64,000 nt of DNA from Sulfitobacter sp. HI0040 (GTDB lineage Bacteria; Pseudomonadota; Alphaproteobacteria; Rhodobacterales; Rhodobacteraceae), in NCBI RefSeq assembly GCF_001634885.1, contig NZ_LWEX01000079.1, forward strand, positions 26,982 through 90,981. Reading direction: 5' to 3'. Position numbers and translations under genes: made by a program. The notes under the pieces are model-generated. The model did no database searches, was not told the origin of the DNA, and was given only the letters and a program-made list of their open reading frames with translations. Shown here one piece after another: positions 41,708-50,386 of the stretch (its first letter is position 1; each line of letters begins with the position of its first letter).

Positions 41708-43510
41708 ATGACGCAAGATACCTTTCCCACATGGCCGGACGTAGCCGCGCGACTGATCAACGTCGCCGCGGGCCGCGCCCCGGCGGACACAATCATTACC
41801 GGCGGAACCTGGGTCAACGTGCACACGCGCGAAACCCTGCCCGATCATGACATCGCCATCATTGCCGGGCGCATCGCCTTTGTCGGACCCAAGGCGGATC
41901 ACTGCCGCGGAGCGGACACCCGGATTATCGAGGCCCGGGGCCGCTACATGGTCCCCGGTCTTTGCGACGCGCATATGCACATCGAAAGCGGCATGCTGAC
42001 CCCGGCGGAATTTGCCCGGGCGGTCATCCCCCACGGCACGACATCCATGTTCACCGACCCCCATGAGATTGCCAATGTGCTGGGGCTCGACGGTGTGCGC
42101 ATGATGCATAACGAGGCGCTGATGCAGCCCGTCAATATCTTCACGCAGATGCCCTCCTGCGCGCCTTCCGCGCCGGGGCTGGAAACCACCGGCTACGAAA
42201 TCACCGCCGACGACGTGGCAGAGGCGATGACATGGCCCGGGATCGTCGGGCTGGGCGAGATGATGAACTTTCCCGGCGTGGCCTCCGCAGACCCGAAGAT
42301 GCTGGCCGAGATCGCGGAAACGCAACGTGCGGGCAAGACCGTCGGCGGGCACTATGCCTCCCCCGATCTGGGACCGGCCTTTGCCGCCTATGTCGCAGGC
42401 GGGCCGGCGGACGATCACGAAGGCACCTGCGAAGCTGACGCCATCGCGCGGATGCGGCAGGGCATGCGGGCCATGATCCGCCTTGGAAGTGCGTGGTACG
42501 ATGTCGAAAGCCAGATCACCGCGATCACCGAAAAAGGTCTGGATTCGCGGAACATGATCCTCTGCACGGACGACTGCCATTCAGGAACGCTCGTCAACGA
42601 AGGCCATATGAACCGCGTGGTCCGCCACGCGATCGACTGCGGCTGCGATCCGCTGGTCGCGCTCCAGATGGCGACGATCAATACCGCCACCCACTTCGGC
42701 CTCGAGCGGGAGATCGGCTCCCTCACGCCGGGGCGTCGCGCCGACGTGATCCTGACATCCGACCTGAAGACGCTGCCCATCGAACTGGTCGTGGCGCGTG
42801 GGCAAATAGTGGCCCGGGACGGTGTCTGCGAAGTCGATTGCCCGCATTACGACTGGCCGAAAGACGCGCGGACCACCGTCAACATGGCCCGCGACCTGAA
42901 GGCGGAGGATTTTCATATTGCCGCCCCGGAAGGCGCCAATGCGGTCACGGCCAACGTGATCGGTGTCGTCGAAAATCAGGCACCCACAAAGGCCCTGCAA
43001 TTCGAACTGCCCGTGACGGAGGGGCGCGTCCAGCCCACCGGGGAGGTCGCTCAGATCGCACTGGTCGAACGGCATCGGGCGACGGGCAAGGTGGTGAACG
43101 GCTTCGTCTCCGGCTTCGGCTATCGCGGGCGCATGGCCATGGCCTCGACCGTGGCGCATGACAGCCACCATATGATCGTCGTGGGCACCGATGCGGATCA
43201 GATGGCACTGGCTGCCAACCGGCTGCGCAAAATCGGCGGCGGCATCGTGATCTTCCGCGACGGGACGGAACTGGCATTGGTGGAACTGCCCATCGCCGGC
43301 CTGATGTCCGACCGGCCCGCGGACGAGGTCGCCACGCGCGCAGAGGCGATGATGCAGGCCATGCGGGACTGCGGTTGCGATCTGAACAACGCCTACATGC
43401 AGCATTCGTTGCTGGCGCTCGTCGTTATTCCGGAGCTGCGCATATCCGACCTCGGGCTGGTGGACGTGCGTAAGTTCGAGTTCCTGCCCTTACTGGAGCC
43501 GCTGTCATGA
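41708..43510 (+). CDS. ade: Adenine deaminase
   Basis: Hydrolyses adenine to hypoxanthine and ammonia; an amidohydrolase-superfamily enzyme with a binuclear metal site. GLCDAHMHIESGMLTPAEFA holds the HxH metal ligands; MILCTDDCHSGTLV and the C-terminal DSHHMIVVGTDADQM are family blocks. 600 aa from ATG at 41708; the ribosome-binding site is weak. Its stop overlaps the amn start by ATGA, so AMP nucleosidase and adenine deaminase are made together: AMP to adenine to hypoxanthine. Confidence 0.94.
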   Translation: MTQDTFPTWPDVAARLINVAAGRAPADTIITGGTWVNVHTRETLPDHDIAIIAGRIAFVGPKADHCRGADTRIIEARGRYMVPGLCDAHMHIESGMLTPAEFARAVIPHGTTSMFTDPHEIANVLGLDGVRMMHNEALMQPVNIFTQMPSCAPSAPGLETTGYEITADDVAEAMTWPGIVGLGEMMNFPGVASADPKMLAEIAETQRAGKTVGGHYASPDLGPAFAAYVAGGPADDHEGTCEADAIARMRQGMRAMIRLGSAWYDVESQITAITEKGLDSRNMILCTDDCHSGTLVNEGHMNRVVRHAIDCGCDPLVALQMATINTATHFGLEREIGSLTPGRRADVILTSDLKTLPIELVVARGQIVARDGVCEVDCPHYDWPKDARTTVNMARDLKAEDFHIAAPEGANAVTANVIGVVENQAPTKALQFELPVTEGRVQPTGEVAQIALVERHRATGKVVNGFVSGFGYRGRMAMASTVAHDSHHMIVVGTDADQMALAANRLRKIGGGIVIFRDGTELALVELPIAGLMSDRPADEVATRAEAMMQAMRDCGCDLNNAYMQHSLLALVVIPELRISDLGLVDVRKFEFLPLLEPLS

Positions 43511-44970
43511 CGACCATCCTCACCCCGGACTCCCCCTCCGCCGAAGCCTTCCACGACGCCTCCGCCGCGGTGGACCGTCTGACGGAACTCTATCAGCAGG
43601 CGACACGCTTTCTGCACGACCATTTCGCGCAGGCCATGGCGACCAGCCCGCCCGAAAACCGCGTGCGCGCCTTCTACCCGGAGGTGCGGTTCAGAACCTC
43701 GTCCTATGCTCGGGTGGACAGCCGCCTTTCCTTTGGCCATGTGTCGGCCCCCGGTACCTATGCGGCGACCATCACCCGGCCCGATCTTTTTCGGCACTAC
43801 CTGATACAGCAGATCGGGTTGCTGATCGAAAATCACGAGCAACCCGTGATCATCGGCCCGTCCGACACACCGATCCCCGTGCATTTCGCCGTTGCGAATG
43901 ACAATGCGCTCAACGTCCCGCAAGAAGGTGCCGCGGACTTCACACTGCGCGATGTCTTCGACGTGCCCGACCTGTCCACCACCAACGATGATATCGTGAA
44001 CGGCACCTTCACTTCGGCGGATGGCATCGCCCCGCTGGCCCCGTTCACGGCCCAGCGCGTCGATTATTCGCTCGCACGTCTGGCGCATTACACGGCCACC
44101 GATCCCGAACATTTTCAGGTTCACGTGCTTTTCACGAACTACCAGTTCTACGTATCGGAGTTCGAAGAATACGCCCGCGCGATGCTGCGTGATCCCGAAA
44201 GCGGCTATACCGCTTTCGTCTCGACCGGCAATGCGGAGATCACGGACGGGGACGCGCCCCTGCCCGACCCTCTGCGCAGCCCGCAGATGCCGACCTATCA
44301 CCTGAAACGCGCGGACGGCTCGGGCATCACGCTCGTGAATATCGGGGTCGGCCCGTCGAACGCCAAGACGGCGACGGACCATATCGCGGTTCTGCGGCCC
44401 CATGCCTGGATCATGGTTGGCCATTGCGCCGGGTTGCGGAATTCACAGGCGCTGGGGGATTTCGTCCTGGCACATGCCTACCTGCGCGAGGATCACGTGC
44501 TGGACGACGACCTGCCGGTCTGGGTCCCCATCCCGGCCCTGGCAGAGATCCAGATCGCGCTGGAAAAATCGGTGGCCGAGGTCACCCAGCTGGAAGGCTA
44601 TGAACTCAAGCGGATCATGCGAACCGGCACCGTGGCGACCATCGACAACCGCAACTGGGAATTGCGCGACCAGTCCGGCCCGGTGCAGCGGCTGAGCCAA
44701 AGCAGGGCCATCGCGCTGGATATGGAAAGTGCGACCATCGCCGCGAACGGCTACCGCTTCCGGGTGCCCTACGGGACATTGCTTTGCGTGTCGGACAAGC
44801 CCCTGCATGGCGAATTGAAGCTTCCGGGCATGGCCTCTGACTTCTACCGCACGCAGGTTTCCCGCCATTTGCGCATCGGAATACAGGCGATGGAATTGTT
44901 GCGCTCCACCCCGCTGGAGCGTATCCATAGCCGGAAATTGCGCTCATTTGAGGAAACAGCCTTCCTCTGA
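43507..44970 (+). CDS. amn: AMP nucleosidase
   Basis: Cleaves AMP to adenine and ribose 5-phosphate and helps control adenylate levels. Two domains: an N-terminal Amn-specific part (about 1-170) and a C-terminal nucleoside-phosphorylase-like domain with GVGPSNAKTATDHIAVLRP, VGHCAGLRNSQALGDF and the catalytic Asp in LDMESATIAANGYRF. 487 aa, near the E. coli length. Overlaps ade by 4 bp. A GC-rich gap with no strong terminator follows before the HU gene. Confidence 0.95.
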   Translation: MTTILTPDSPSAEAFHDASAAVDRLTELYQQATRFLHDHFAQAMATSPPENRVRAFYPEVRFRTSSYARVDSRLSFGHVSAPGTYAATITRPDLFRHYLIQQIGLLIENHEQPVIIGPSDTPIPVHFAVANDNALNVPQEGAADFTLRDVFDVPDLSTTNDDIVNGTFTSADGIAPLAPFTAQRVDYSLARLAHYTATDPEHFQVHVLFTNYQFYVSEFEEYARAMLRDPESGYTAFVSTGNAEITDGDAPLPDPLRSPQMPTYHLKRADGSGITLVNIGVGPSNAKTATDHIAVLRPHAWIMVGHCAGLRNSQALGDFVLAHAYLREDHVLDDDLPVWVPIPALAEIQIALEKSVAEVTQLEGYELKRIMRTGTVATIDNRNWELRDQSGPVQRLSQSRAIALDMESATIAANGYRFRVPYGTLLCVSDKPLHGELKLPGMASDFYRTQVSRHLRIGIQAMELLRSTPLERIHSRKLRSFEETAFL

Positions 44971-45112
44971 GTTGCTGAAATCACCGGAAAACAGCAAAAA
45001 AACGCGGATTCAGCCTCGAGTCATGCCACTATTCGTTGTGTTATGCTACAACATGCCGCTACATTCCGCGCATGAGGCCCCATAGTACGGGCGGAGAAGG
45101 AGACCATCACCC

Positions 45113-45403
45113 ATGGCTACAAAACCAATGACAAAGACCCAGCTCGTCGCCGCTCTGGCGGATGAAATGGGGACCGACAAGAAATCCGCCAGCGCGGCGC
45201 TCGATGCGGTTTGCAACCTGATCACACGCGAAGTGTCCAATGGCGGCGCGGTTACCCTGCCCGGCGTCGGCAAGATCTATTGCCGTGAGCGTCCCGAGCG
45301 GATGGTCCGCAACCCGGCCACGGGTGAGCAATTCAAGAAAGACGCTGACAAGGTCGTCAAGATGACGATCGCGAAGGCACTGAAGGACAGCGTCAACGGC
45401 TGA
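45113..45403 (+). CDS. HU-family DNA-binding protein
   Basis: A 96-aa histone-like dimeric DNA-bending protein. TKTQLVAALADEMG begins the N-terminal helices; VTLPGVGKIYCRERPERMVRNPATGE covers the beta arm with the RNP motif that inserts into the minor groove. The arm differs somewhat from E. coli HU, and the protein is of the divergent alphaproteobacterial type. A GAAGGAG ribosome-binding site lies 11 bp upstream, and a possible promoter TTGTGT-N18-TACATT spans 45036-45065. Confidence 0.9.
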   Translation: MATKPMTKTQLVAALADEMGTDKKSASAALDAVCNLITREVSNGGAVTLPGVGKIYCRERPERMVRNPATGEQFKKDADKVVKMTIAKALKDSVNG

Positions 45404-45418
45404 TCTACAGCCCTTGAC

Positions 45419-45451
45419 ACGGAGCCGTCGCGCGACCCGCGGCGGCTCCGT
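45419..45451 (+). terminator. Hairpin downstream of the HU gene
   Basis: ACGGAGCCG (45419-45427) and CGGCTCCGT (45443-45451) form a 9-bp stem, 15 bases after the stop. No T-run follows. Confidence 0.45.
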
Positions 45452-45551
45452 CCAGAAAACTGCCCGGCAACCTGTTCGTAAGGAACGGCCCCTAATCATC
45501 CTTGGGTCGTTGTTCATGCCCCCATCGAACAGAATTTAGGAATACTGCCCG

Positions 45552-46643
45552 GTGCGTGCCAATCTTCATCCTCAAAACGAAGAACGCCTCCGAACGTTGG
45601 AGGGGTACGATATCCTCGACACGTTCGAAGAGGCTGAATTCGACGAGATCGTGCAGCTTGCCGCCCGGATCTGCGACGTCCCCATTTCGCTGATATCCCT
45701 GGTCGATACGGAACGTCAGTGGTTCAAGGCACGTGTCGGCCTCGACCAGTCTGAAACCCCGATAGATCAGTCGATCTGCGCGCACGCCATCCTTCAGGAC
45801 GACGTGTTCGAAATTCCCGACACTCTGCTGGATGCGCGTACTGCCGACAATCCGCTCGTCACGGGGCCGGACAACCTGCGCTTCTACGCTGGCGCGCCTT
45901 TGGTTGCTTCCAACGGCCTGCCCATCGGAACGCTTTGCGTACTCGATAGAGAACCCCGCAAATTGACCGATCTTCAGCGCGAAACGCTGCGGGTGCTGGC
46001 GCGGCAGGTGATGAAGCAACTCGAACTCAAGGCCGCACTGCGGGATCAGGAAATCCTGAAGTCCGAAATGGACCACCGGGTGAAGAATTCGCTCCAGACG
46101 ACGGCTTCGCTGGTGCGCATGTACGGGCGCACTGTGCACGACCCGAACGCTGTCGAAGCGCTCAAGGCCATCAACCGGCGCATCGACGCCATGTCGACCC
46201 TGCATGAAATGCTGCAATCCTCCACCGCGCTCGCGGATGTGGACATGGCGGAATACCTGCCCGGCATCATCAACCTGCTGGGGGCTTCCGCCCCCCCGAA
46301 CATCACCGTCGTTTCCCATTGCGACAAGATCCGCCTGAGTTCCGCCAATGCGTCGGACATCGGCGTTATCGTCAGTGAATTCGTCGCCAATTCGATCAAA
46401 CATGGCTTTCCGAACGAACGCAGCGGCCTCATAAGCGTCAGCCTGACGAACAATGCGGAAGGTGGGCTGCTGCTCGAAGCCACGGACGATGGTATCGGTT
46501 CGGGCCGCGACGAAGTTCTCAATGAAACGACCGGTATCGGCCTGTCCATCGTGGCCGCCGCGGCTTCGAGCCTCGGGGGTACGCTGGACAACACGCTGAC
46601 CGCTGACGGGGGTCGTCTCTTGCTGTCATTCGGGAATACCTAG
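45552..46643 (+). CDS. GAF-domain sensor histidine kinase (HisKA_2/HWE type), orphan
   Basis: A 363-aa soluble kinase: GAF domain (about 20-155, with the Cys-containing IDQSICAHAI block), then a HisKA_2 dimerisation helix with phospho-acceptor His175 in MDHRVKNSLQT, and an ATPase domain (about 250-360, EFVANSIKHGF as N box, TTGIGLSIV as G box). No membrane segment, so it senses an intracellular signal. Kinases of this type in alphaproteobacteria often feed the PhyR general stress response. No response regulator adjoins. GTG start at 45552 with AGGAA about 10 bases upstream. Confidence 0.88.
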   Translation: MRANLHPQNEERLRTLEGYDILDTFEEAEFDEIVQLAARICDVPISLISLVDTERQWFKARVGLDQSETPIDQSICAHAILQDDVFEIPDTLLDARTADNPLVTGPDNLRFYAGAPLVASNGLPIGTLCVLDREPRKLTDLQRETLRVLARQVMKQLELKAALRDQEILKSEMDHRVKNSLQTTASLVRMYGRTVHDPNAVEALKAINRRIDAMSTLHEMLQSSTALADVDMAEYLPGIINLLGASAPPNITVVSHCDKIRLSSANASDIGVIVSEFVANSIKHGFPNERSGLISVSLTNNAEGGLLLEATDDGIGSGRDEVLNETTGIGLSIVAAAASSLGGTLDNTLTADGGRLLLSFGNT

Positions 46644-46657
46644 GCGCGCTGCGCGCC
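46643..46657 (+). terminator. Palindrome at the histidine kinase stop
   Basis: GGCGCG / CGCGCC around CTG, starting on the last base of the TAG stop. A compact hairpin without a T-run; a weak terminator candidate. Confidence 0.3.
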
Positions 46658-46719
46658 CTTGCCCCTCCCCCGTAAATCGGAAATGGTCGCGCCAGATGGA
46701 ATGGTGAGCGGTTGGACCC

Positions 46720-47586
46720 ATGGATATTCGCGCGATACTTGCGGGCCTGGCCTTTGCGCTCATGTGGTCCTCGGCCTTCACGTCGGCCCGGATCATCGTT
46801 CTGGATGCGAGCCCGCTCGCCGCGCTCACCCTGCGTTACCTTATCTCCGGTCTGTTGGGTGTCGGCATCGCGCTGGCGCTCGGCCAAAGCTGGCGGCTGA
46901 CCCCGGCACAATGGCGTGGGACGATCATTTTCGGGATCCTGCAGAACGCCGTTTACCTCGGGCTGAACTTCGTGGCGATGCAGACCGTTCAGGCATCGCT
47001 CGCCGCGATCATCGCGTCCACGATGCCACTGCTGGTCGCTCTCGCACTGTGGCTCATGGGCGAACGGTTGCGTCCGCTCGGACTCGTGGGGCTGGCGGCA
47101 GGTCTTGTCGGCGTTACGATCATCATGGGCGCTCGCATTACCGGCGGCGTCGACATGCTGGGCCTTTTGCTCTGTATCATCGGCGTAATCGCCCTGACTT
47201 TGGCCACCCTTTTGGTGCGCGGCCTGACCTCCGGTGGAAACTTCCTCATGATCGTCGGTCTGCAGATGCTGGTGGGATTTGTGACACTTGCGCTCGCCAC
47301 ACTCGCCTTCGAAACACCCCGGGTGAACGTTTCGCTGCCACTGATACTGGCTTTCGCCTATACCGTCCTCGTCCCCGGTCTGCTGGCGACGGTGGTATGG
47401 TTCTGGCTGGTGGACCGTATCGGCGCGACACGCGCGGCTACGTTCCACTTTCTCAACCCGTTTTTCGGCGTGGCCATTGCGGCGCTGCTGCTGTCTGAAT
47501 CGCTCGGCGCACAGGATGTGCTGGGGGTAACGATCATCGCGCTCGGTATTCTGGCCGTTCAGCTTTCGCGCCAGCGCCGGGCCTGA
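46720..47586 (+). CDS. DMT-superfamily transporter (EamA family)
   Basis: A 288-aa inner-membrane protein with ten predicted helices in two EamA repeats (IRAILAGLAFALMWSSAFTSA begins helix 1; FWLVDRIGATRAATFHFLNP and LSESLGAQDVLGVTIIALGI end the second repeat). Related proteins export metabolites such as amino acids. It resembles the RhtA/YdcZ side of the superfamily only loosely; substrate unknown. It is the second EamA transporter of the window. ATG at 46720 has no clear ribosome-binding site. Confidence 0.87.
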   Translation: MDIRAILAGLAFALMWSSAFTSARIIVLDASPLAALTLRYLISGLLGVGIALALGQSWRLTPAQWRGTIIFGILQNAVYLGLNFVAMQTVQASLAAIIASTMPLLVALALWLMGERLRPLGLVGLAAGLVGVTIIMGARITGGVDMLGLLLCIIGVIALTLATLLVRGLTSGGNFLMIVGLQMLVGFVTLALATLAFETPRVNVSLPLILAFAYTVLVPGLLATVVWFWLVDRIGATRAATFHFLNPFFGVAIAALLLSESLGAQDVLGVTIIALGILAVQLSRQRRA

Positions 47587-47598
47587 CGCGGCCCCCGC

Positions 47599-48219
47599 TC
47601 AGGCCTTGCGAAACACGGCGATCTGCGCTTCGTCATCCTTGTGATCACCTGTTGCGGCCTCTCCGTATATTCGGACCTTGCGGAACTCCGCGTCTTCAAT
47701 GCGGGGCGCGAGGGCGTCGAATTTCGCCGCGAACCCGTGACCTTCGAAATGCTTGTCATTGATGGCGAGGACGAAAACAGCGCCCTTTCGTGCTACCCGC
47801 AAAAGCTCATCGAGCGGTTCCGGACCGACGTGGCCATGGGTGAAGGTCCCCGCGCTGACGATGGCGCCATAGGTGTTATCCGCCAGCGGCAGCGGACGGG
47901 TCAGATCGGCCTCCACCAGTTTGCGATAAAGACCTTTCCGTGCGGCGGCCTCCAACATCTCGGCCGAGAGGTCCAGCGCATCCAGCTCGATACCGTTTTT
48001 AATGGGGATGTTCTGCGCGACCAGCCCGGTGCCCGCACCCACATCCAGAAGGGGCGACGCGCCCGCACCCGCTTCGGCGTAGATGAACGCCACCAACCGG
48101 GCGAGCCGATAGTCCATGGCCTGGGCAAACCCTTCGTCGTAGGTCCCTGCCCAATCCGCATAGAGGCGTTTGCTGTCTTCGGGGGCGTTCAGGCCGTATG
48201 CGTTCTTGAGATCTGTCAT
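47599..48219 (-). CDS. Class I SAM-dependent methyltransferase
   Basis: A 206-aa Rossmann-fold methyltransferase. Motif I is LLDVGAGTGLVAQNI (about residues 56-70), followed by motif II (LDALDLSAEMLEAA) and motif IV around GAIVSAGTFTHGHVGPE. The N-terminal LYADWAGTYDEGFAQAMDY is like the UbiE/Menaquinone and Williams-Beuren-region (WBSCR27) groups. The substrate cannot be named. ATG at 48219 chosen over one at 48255 because the family alignment begins there. Confidence 0.85.
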   Translation of the reverse strand: MTDLKNAYGLNAPEDSKRLYADWAGTYDEGFAQAMDYRLARLVAFIYAEAGAGASPLLDVGAGTGLVAQNIPIKNGIELDALDLSAEMLEAAARKGLYRKLVEADLTRPLPLADNTYGAIVSAGTFTHGHVGPEPLDELLRVARKGAVFVLAINDKHFEGHGFAAKFDALAPRIEDAEFRKVRIYGEAATGDHKDDEAQIAVFRKA

Positions 48220-48258
48220 GCTCTGAAGGCTAGGGCATGTGGTGTCTGACGCCAAGTC

Positions 48259-49203
48259 TCAGTCCTGCGCGGCGCCCAGATGGTCGGCCTTCCGGGCCCC
48301 ACGTTCGCCCATCGGCTGATCGGGTCCCGTGGTGGTATCCCGGCGGGTTTGCGCTTCGAGTTCGGCGTTGAGCTCAGCGCCCAGCATCACGATGAAGACC
48401 GAGATCCACAGCCACATCAAAAGCACGATCGCACCAGCGAGCGAGCCGAAGCTTTCATTGTAGGAGCCGAAGTTCGCAACGTAGAAGCCGAACCCCACGG
48501 AAGCCACGGTCCAGACCACGACCCCGATGATTGCCCCCGGTGTCAGCCAGCGCCATTCCGGGTTTTCACGCGAAGGCCCGAACCGGTAGAGGATCGCCAG
48601 CCCCGTCAGTGCGAAAAGGAACATGAGCACCCATGACAGGCCGAGGGCGGCCCATTCCACCAATGGCCCCAACTGCAGAAGCGCCAGTGCAGCAGGCAGG
48701 ACGGCAAGCACCCCTAATGCGACGACGACACCGATGATAAGCGCCACAGTCAGCCCATAGGTCTGCAGCTTCAACATGAAGAAATTGCGCTTTTCCTCTT
48801 CGTCGTAGGCGACATTCAATCCTTCCATGAGCGATCCCATGCCCTTGGACGCCGAATAAAGCGCCAGTAAGATACCCAGAACGACGGCAAGGCCCAGCCC
48901 CGCCTGCTGCGACCCGGCGACCTTCACCGCCTGCCCGATGATCAGATCACTGACCTGTTGAGGCATCAGGCCGGACAGCCCCTCCATCTGGGACACGACC
49001 TGCTCCGGCTCGAACACCAGCCCACCCAGCGCCACGAGAGCGGTGATCGCGGGAAACAGAGCCAGCAACGCGTAAAATGCCACGCCAGCGGAAATCAGGC
49101 CGACATGGTCCTTGGCGATCTCGTCCTTGAGGCGGAAGCCAACGTCTTTCAGGCCTTTCAGGGAAATTTCAGTCGGTTTTTCGGCGTTGCGTCCTCGGGT
49201 CAT
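48259..49203 (-). CDS. YihY/virulence factor BrkB family membrane protein
   Basis: A 314-aa inner-membrane protein with six predicted helices. [21 protein letters not shown] and [22 protein letters not shown] are diagnostic of the family. It was once named ribonuclease BN in error, and the real function is unknown. The C-terminal 35 residues are hydrophilic and variable. It lies 39 bp upstream of the methyltransferase on the same strand. Confidence 0.9.
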   Translation of the reverse strand: MTRGRNAEKPTEISLKGLKDVGFRLKDEIAKDHVGLISAGVAFYALLALFPAITALVALGGLVFEPEQVVSQMEGLSGLMPQQVSDLIIGQAVKVAGSQQAGLGLAVVLGILLALYSASKGMGSLMEGLNVAYDEEEKRNFFMLKLQTYGLTVALIIGVVVALGVLAVLPAALALLQLGPLVEWAALGLSWVLMFLFALTGLAILYRFGPSRENPEWRWLTPGAIIGVVVWTVASVGFGFYVANFGSYNESFGSLAGAIVLLMWLWISVFIVMLGAELNAELEAQTRRDTTTGPDQPMGERGARKADHLGAAQD

Positions 49204-49304
49204 GTGGGTCCTGCGTATTCTGGCCGGGCTCCTTTAGCGCGGCTGTAAGAGGCAAACGCGTAGCGGGAAAGCCCGGTTCCCCAATCCGCGTTCGATCACG
49301 AAAG

Positions 49305-49340
49305 TTGCAATGCTGTTACCAGACCTTTGAATATTTCAAA
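49305..49340 (+). promoter_or_regulatory. msrBA promoter with perfect palindrome over the -10 box
   Basis: TTGCAA (49305-49310), 16-bp spacer, TTGAAT (49327-49332). The palindrome TTTGAA-TAT-TTCAAA (49326-49340) covers the -10 box, 43 bp before msrB. The layout is like the pxp promoter (TTGACG-N16-TTGAAT), but the palindrome suggests an operator, perhaps for an oxidative-stress repressor. Confidence 0.4.
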
Positions 49341-49382
49341 AATGTCCCACCTTATGGGGGTGAGTTGCCAAGGAGATTCGAG

Positions 49383-49832
49383 ATGTCGAAATATCGAAAG
49401 GACGCGGACGCCATCGCGGCGCTGTCCCCAGAAGAATACCGGGTCACACAGCAAAGCGGCACGGAACGGCCCGGTACGGGCAAATTGCTGAACAACAAGG
49501 AACCGGGGATCTACGTTGATATCGTCTCCGGCGAGCCTCTGTTCGCCTCGGCGGACAAATACGAATCCGGCTGCGGCTGGCCCAGCTTTACCAAGCCCAT
49601 CGAACCCGCGCATGTAAACGAGTTGCGCGACAGCTCGCTTGGCATGGTGCGCACGGAAGTCCGCAGCACCCATGGCGACAGTCATCTGGGCCATGTGTTC
49701 CCCGACGGCCCGCGTGACCGCGGCGGGCTGCGCTATTGTATCAACTCCGCCTCGCTCCGCTTTATCCATCGTGACGACATGGAAGCGGAAGGCTATGGCG
49801 AATATATCGATCAAGTGGAGGACGCAGCATGA
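49383..49832 (+). CDS. msrB: Peptide-methionine (R)-S-oxide reductase
   Basis: Repairs the R epimer of methionine sulfoxide. The catalytic Cys119 is in [11 protein letters not shown] and the resolving Cys64 in SGCGWPSF. The two CxxC pairs that bind zinc in many MsrB proteins are missing (the first region reads [11 protein letters not shown]), so this is the zinc-free form. 149 aa from ATG at 49383, 8 bases after AAGGAG. It overlaps msrA by ATGA; together they repair both epimers. Confidence 0.94.
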   Translation: MSKYRKDADAIAALSPEEYRVTQQSGTERPGTGKLLNNKEPGIYVDIVSGEPLFASADKYESGCGWPSFTKPIEPAHVNELRDSSLGMVRTEVRSTHGDSHLGHVFPDGPRDRGGLRYCINSASLRFIHRDDMEAEGYGEYIDQVEDAA

Positions 49833-50338
49833 GCCGCGAACGTGCAGTACTGGCAGGCGGATGTTTCTGGGGTATGCAGGATCTGATCCGCAAGAGGAAA
49901 GGCGTGAACGCCACGCGGGTCGGATATTCTGGGGGCGACGTCCCCAATGCGACCTACCGCAACCACGGCACCCACGCCGAAGCGATCGAAGTGATCTTCG
50001 ACAACGAAGTGATCAGCTATCGCGAGTTGCTGGAAATGTTCTTCCAGATCCACGACCCGACCACGTTGAACCGTCAGGGCAACGACCGCGGGATGAGCTA
50101 TCGTTCGGCGATCTACTACGAGAACGAGGAGCAGCGCCAGACCGCGCTGGATACCATTGCGGATGTCGAAGCGTCCGGGAACTGGCCCGGCAAGGTCGTG
50201 ACCGAGGTCGAACCGGTCGGCGATTTCTGGGAAGCGGAGCCGGAGCATCAGGACTACCTGCAGCGGATCCCCAATGGCTATACCTGCCATTTCCCGCGCG
50301 CGGATTGGGTTCTGCCCCGGCGGAACGCTGCTGAGTAA
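49829..50338 (+). CDS. msrA: Peptide-methionine (S)-S-oxide reductase
   Basis: Repairs the S epimer of methionine sulfoxide in proteins. The catalytic Cys12 is in [17 protein letters not shown] and [14 protein letters not shown] are the family blocks. 169 aa, no signal peptide, so cytoplasmic. The second gene of the msrBA operon, overlapping msrB by 4 bp, followed by a strong hairpin. Confidence 0.95.
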   Translation: MSRERAVLAGGCFWGMQDLIRKRKGVNATRVGYSGGDVPNATYRNHGTHAEAIEVIFDNEVISYRELLEMFFQIHDPTTLNRQGNDRGMSYRSAIYYENEEQRQTALDTIADVEASGNWPGKVVTEVEPVGDFWEAEPEHQDYLQRIPNGYTCHFPRADWVLPRRNAAE

Positions 50339-50351
50339 CGACAAGCATCAC

Positions 50352-50377
50352 GGCAGCGCCCGGAAACGGGCGCTGCC
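50352..50377 (+). terminator. Hairpin terminator between convergent msrA and hyuA-like genes
   Basis: GGCAGCGCCCG (50352-50362) and CGGGCGCTGCC (50367-50377) form an 11-bp stem closed by a GAAA tetraloop, followed by CTACCTCTTTT. Probably terminates msrBA. Confidence 0.75.
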
Positions 50378-50386
50378 CTACCTCTT

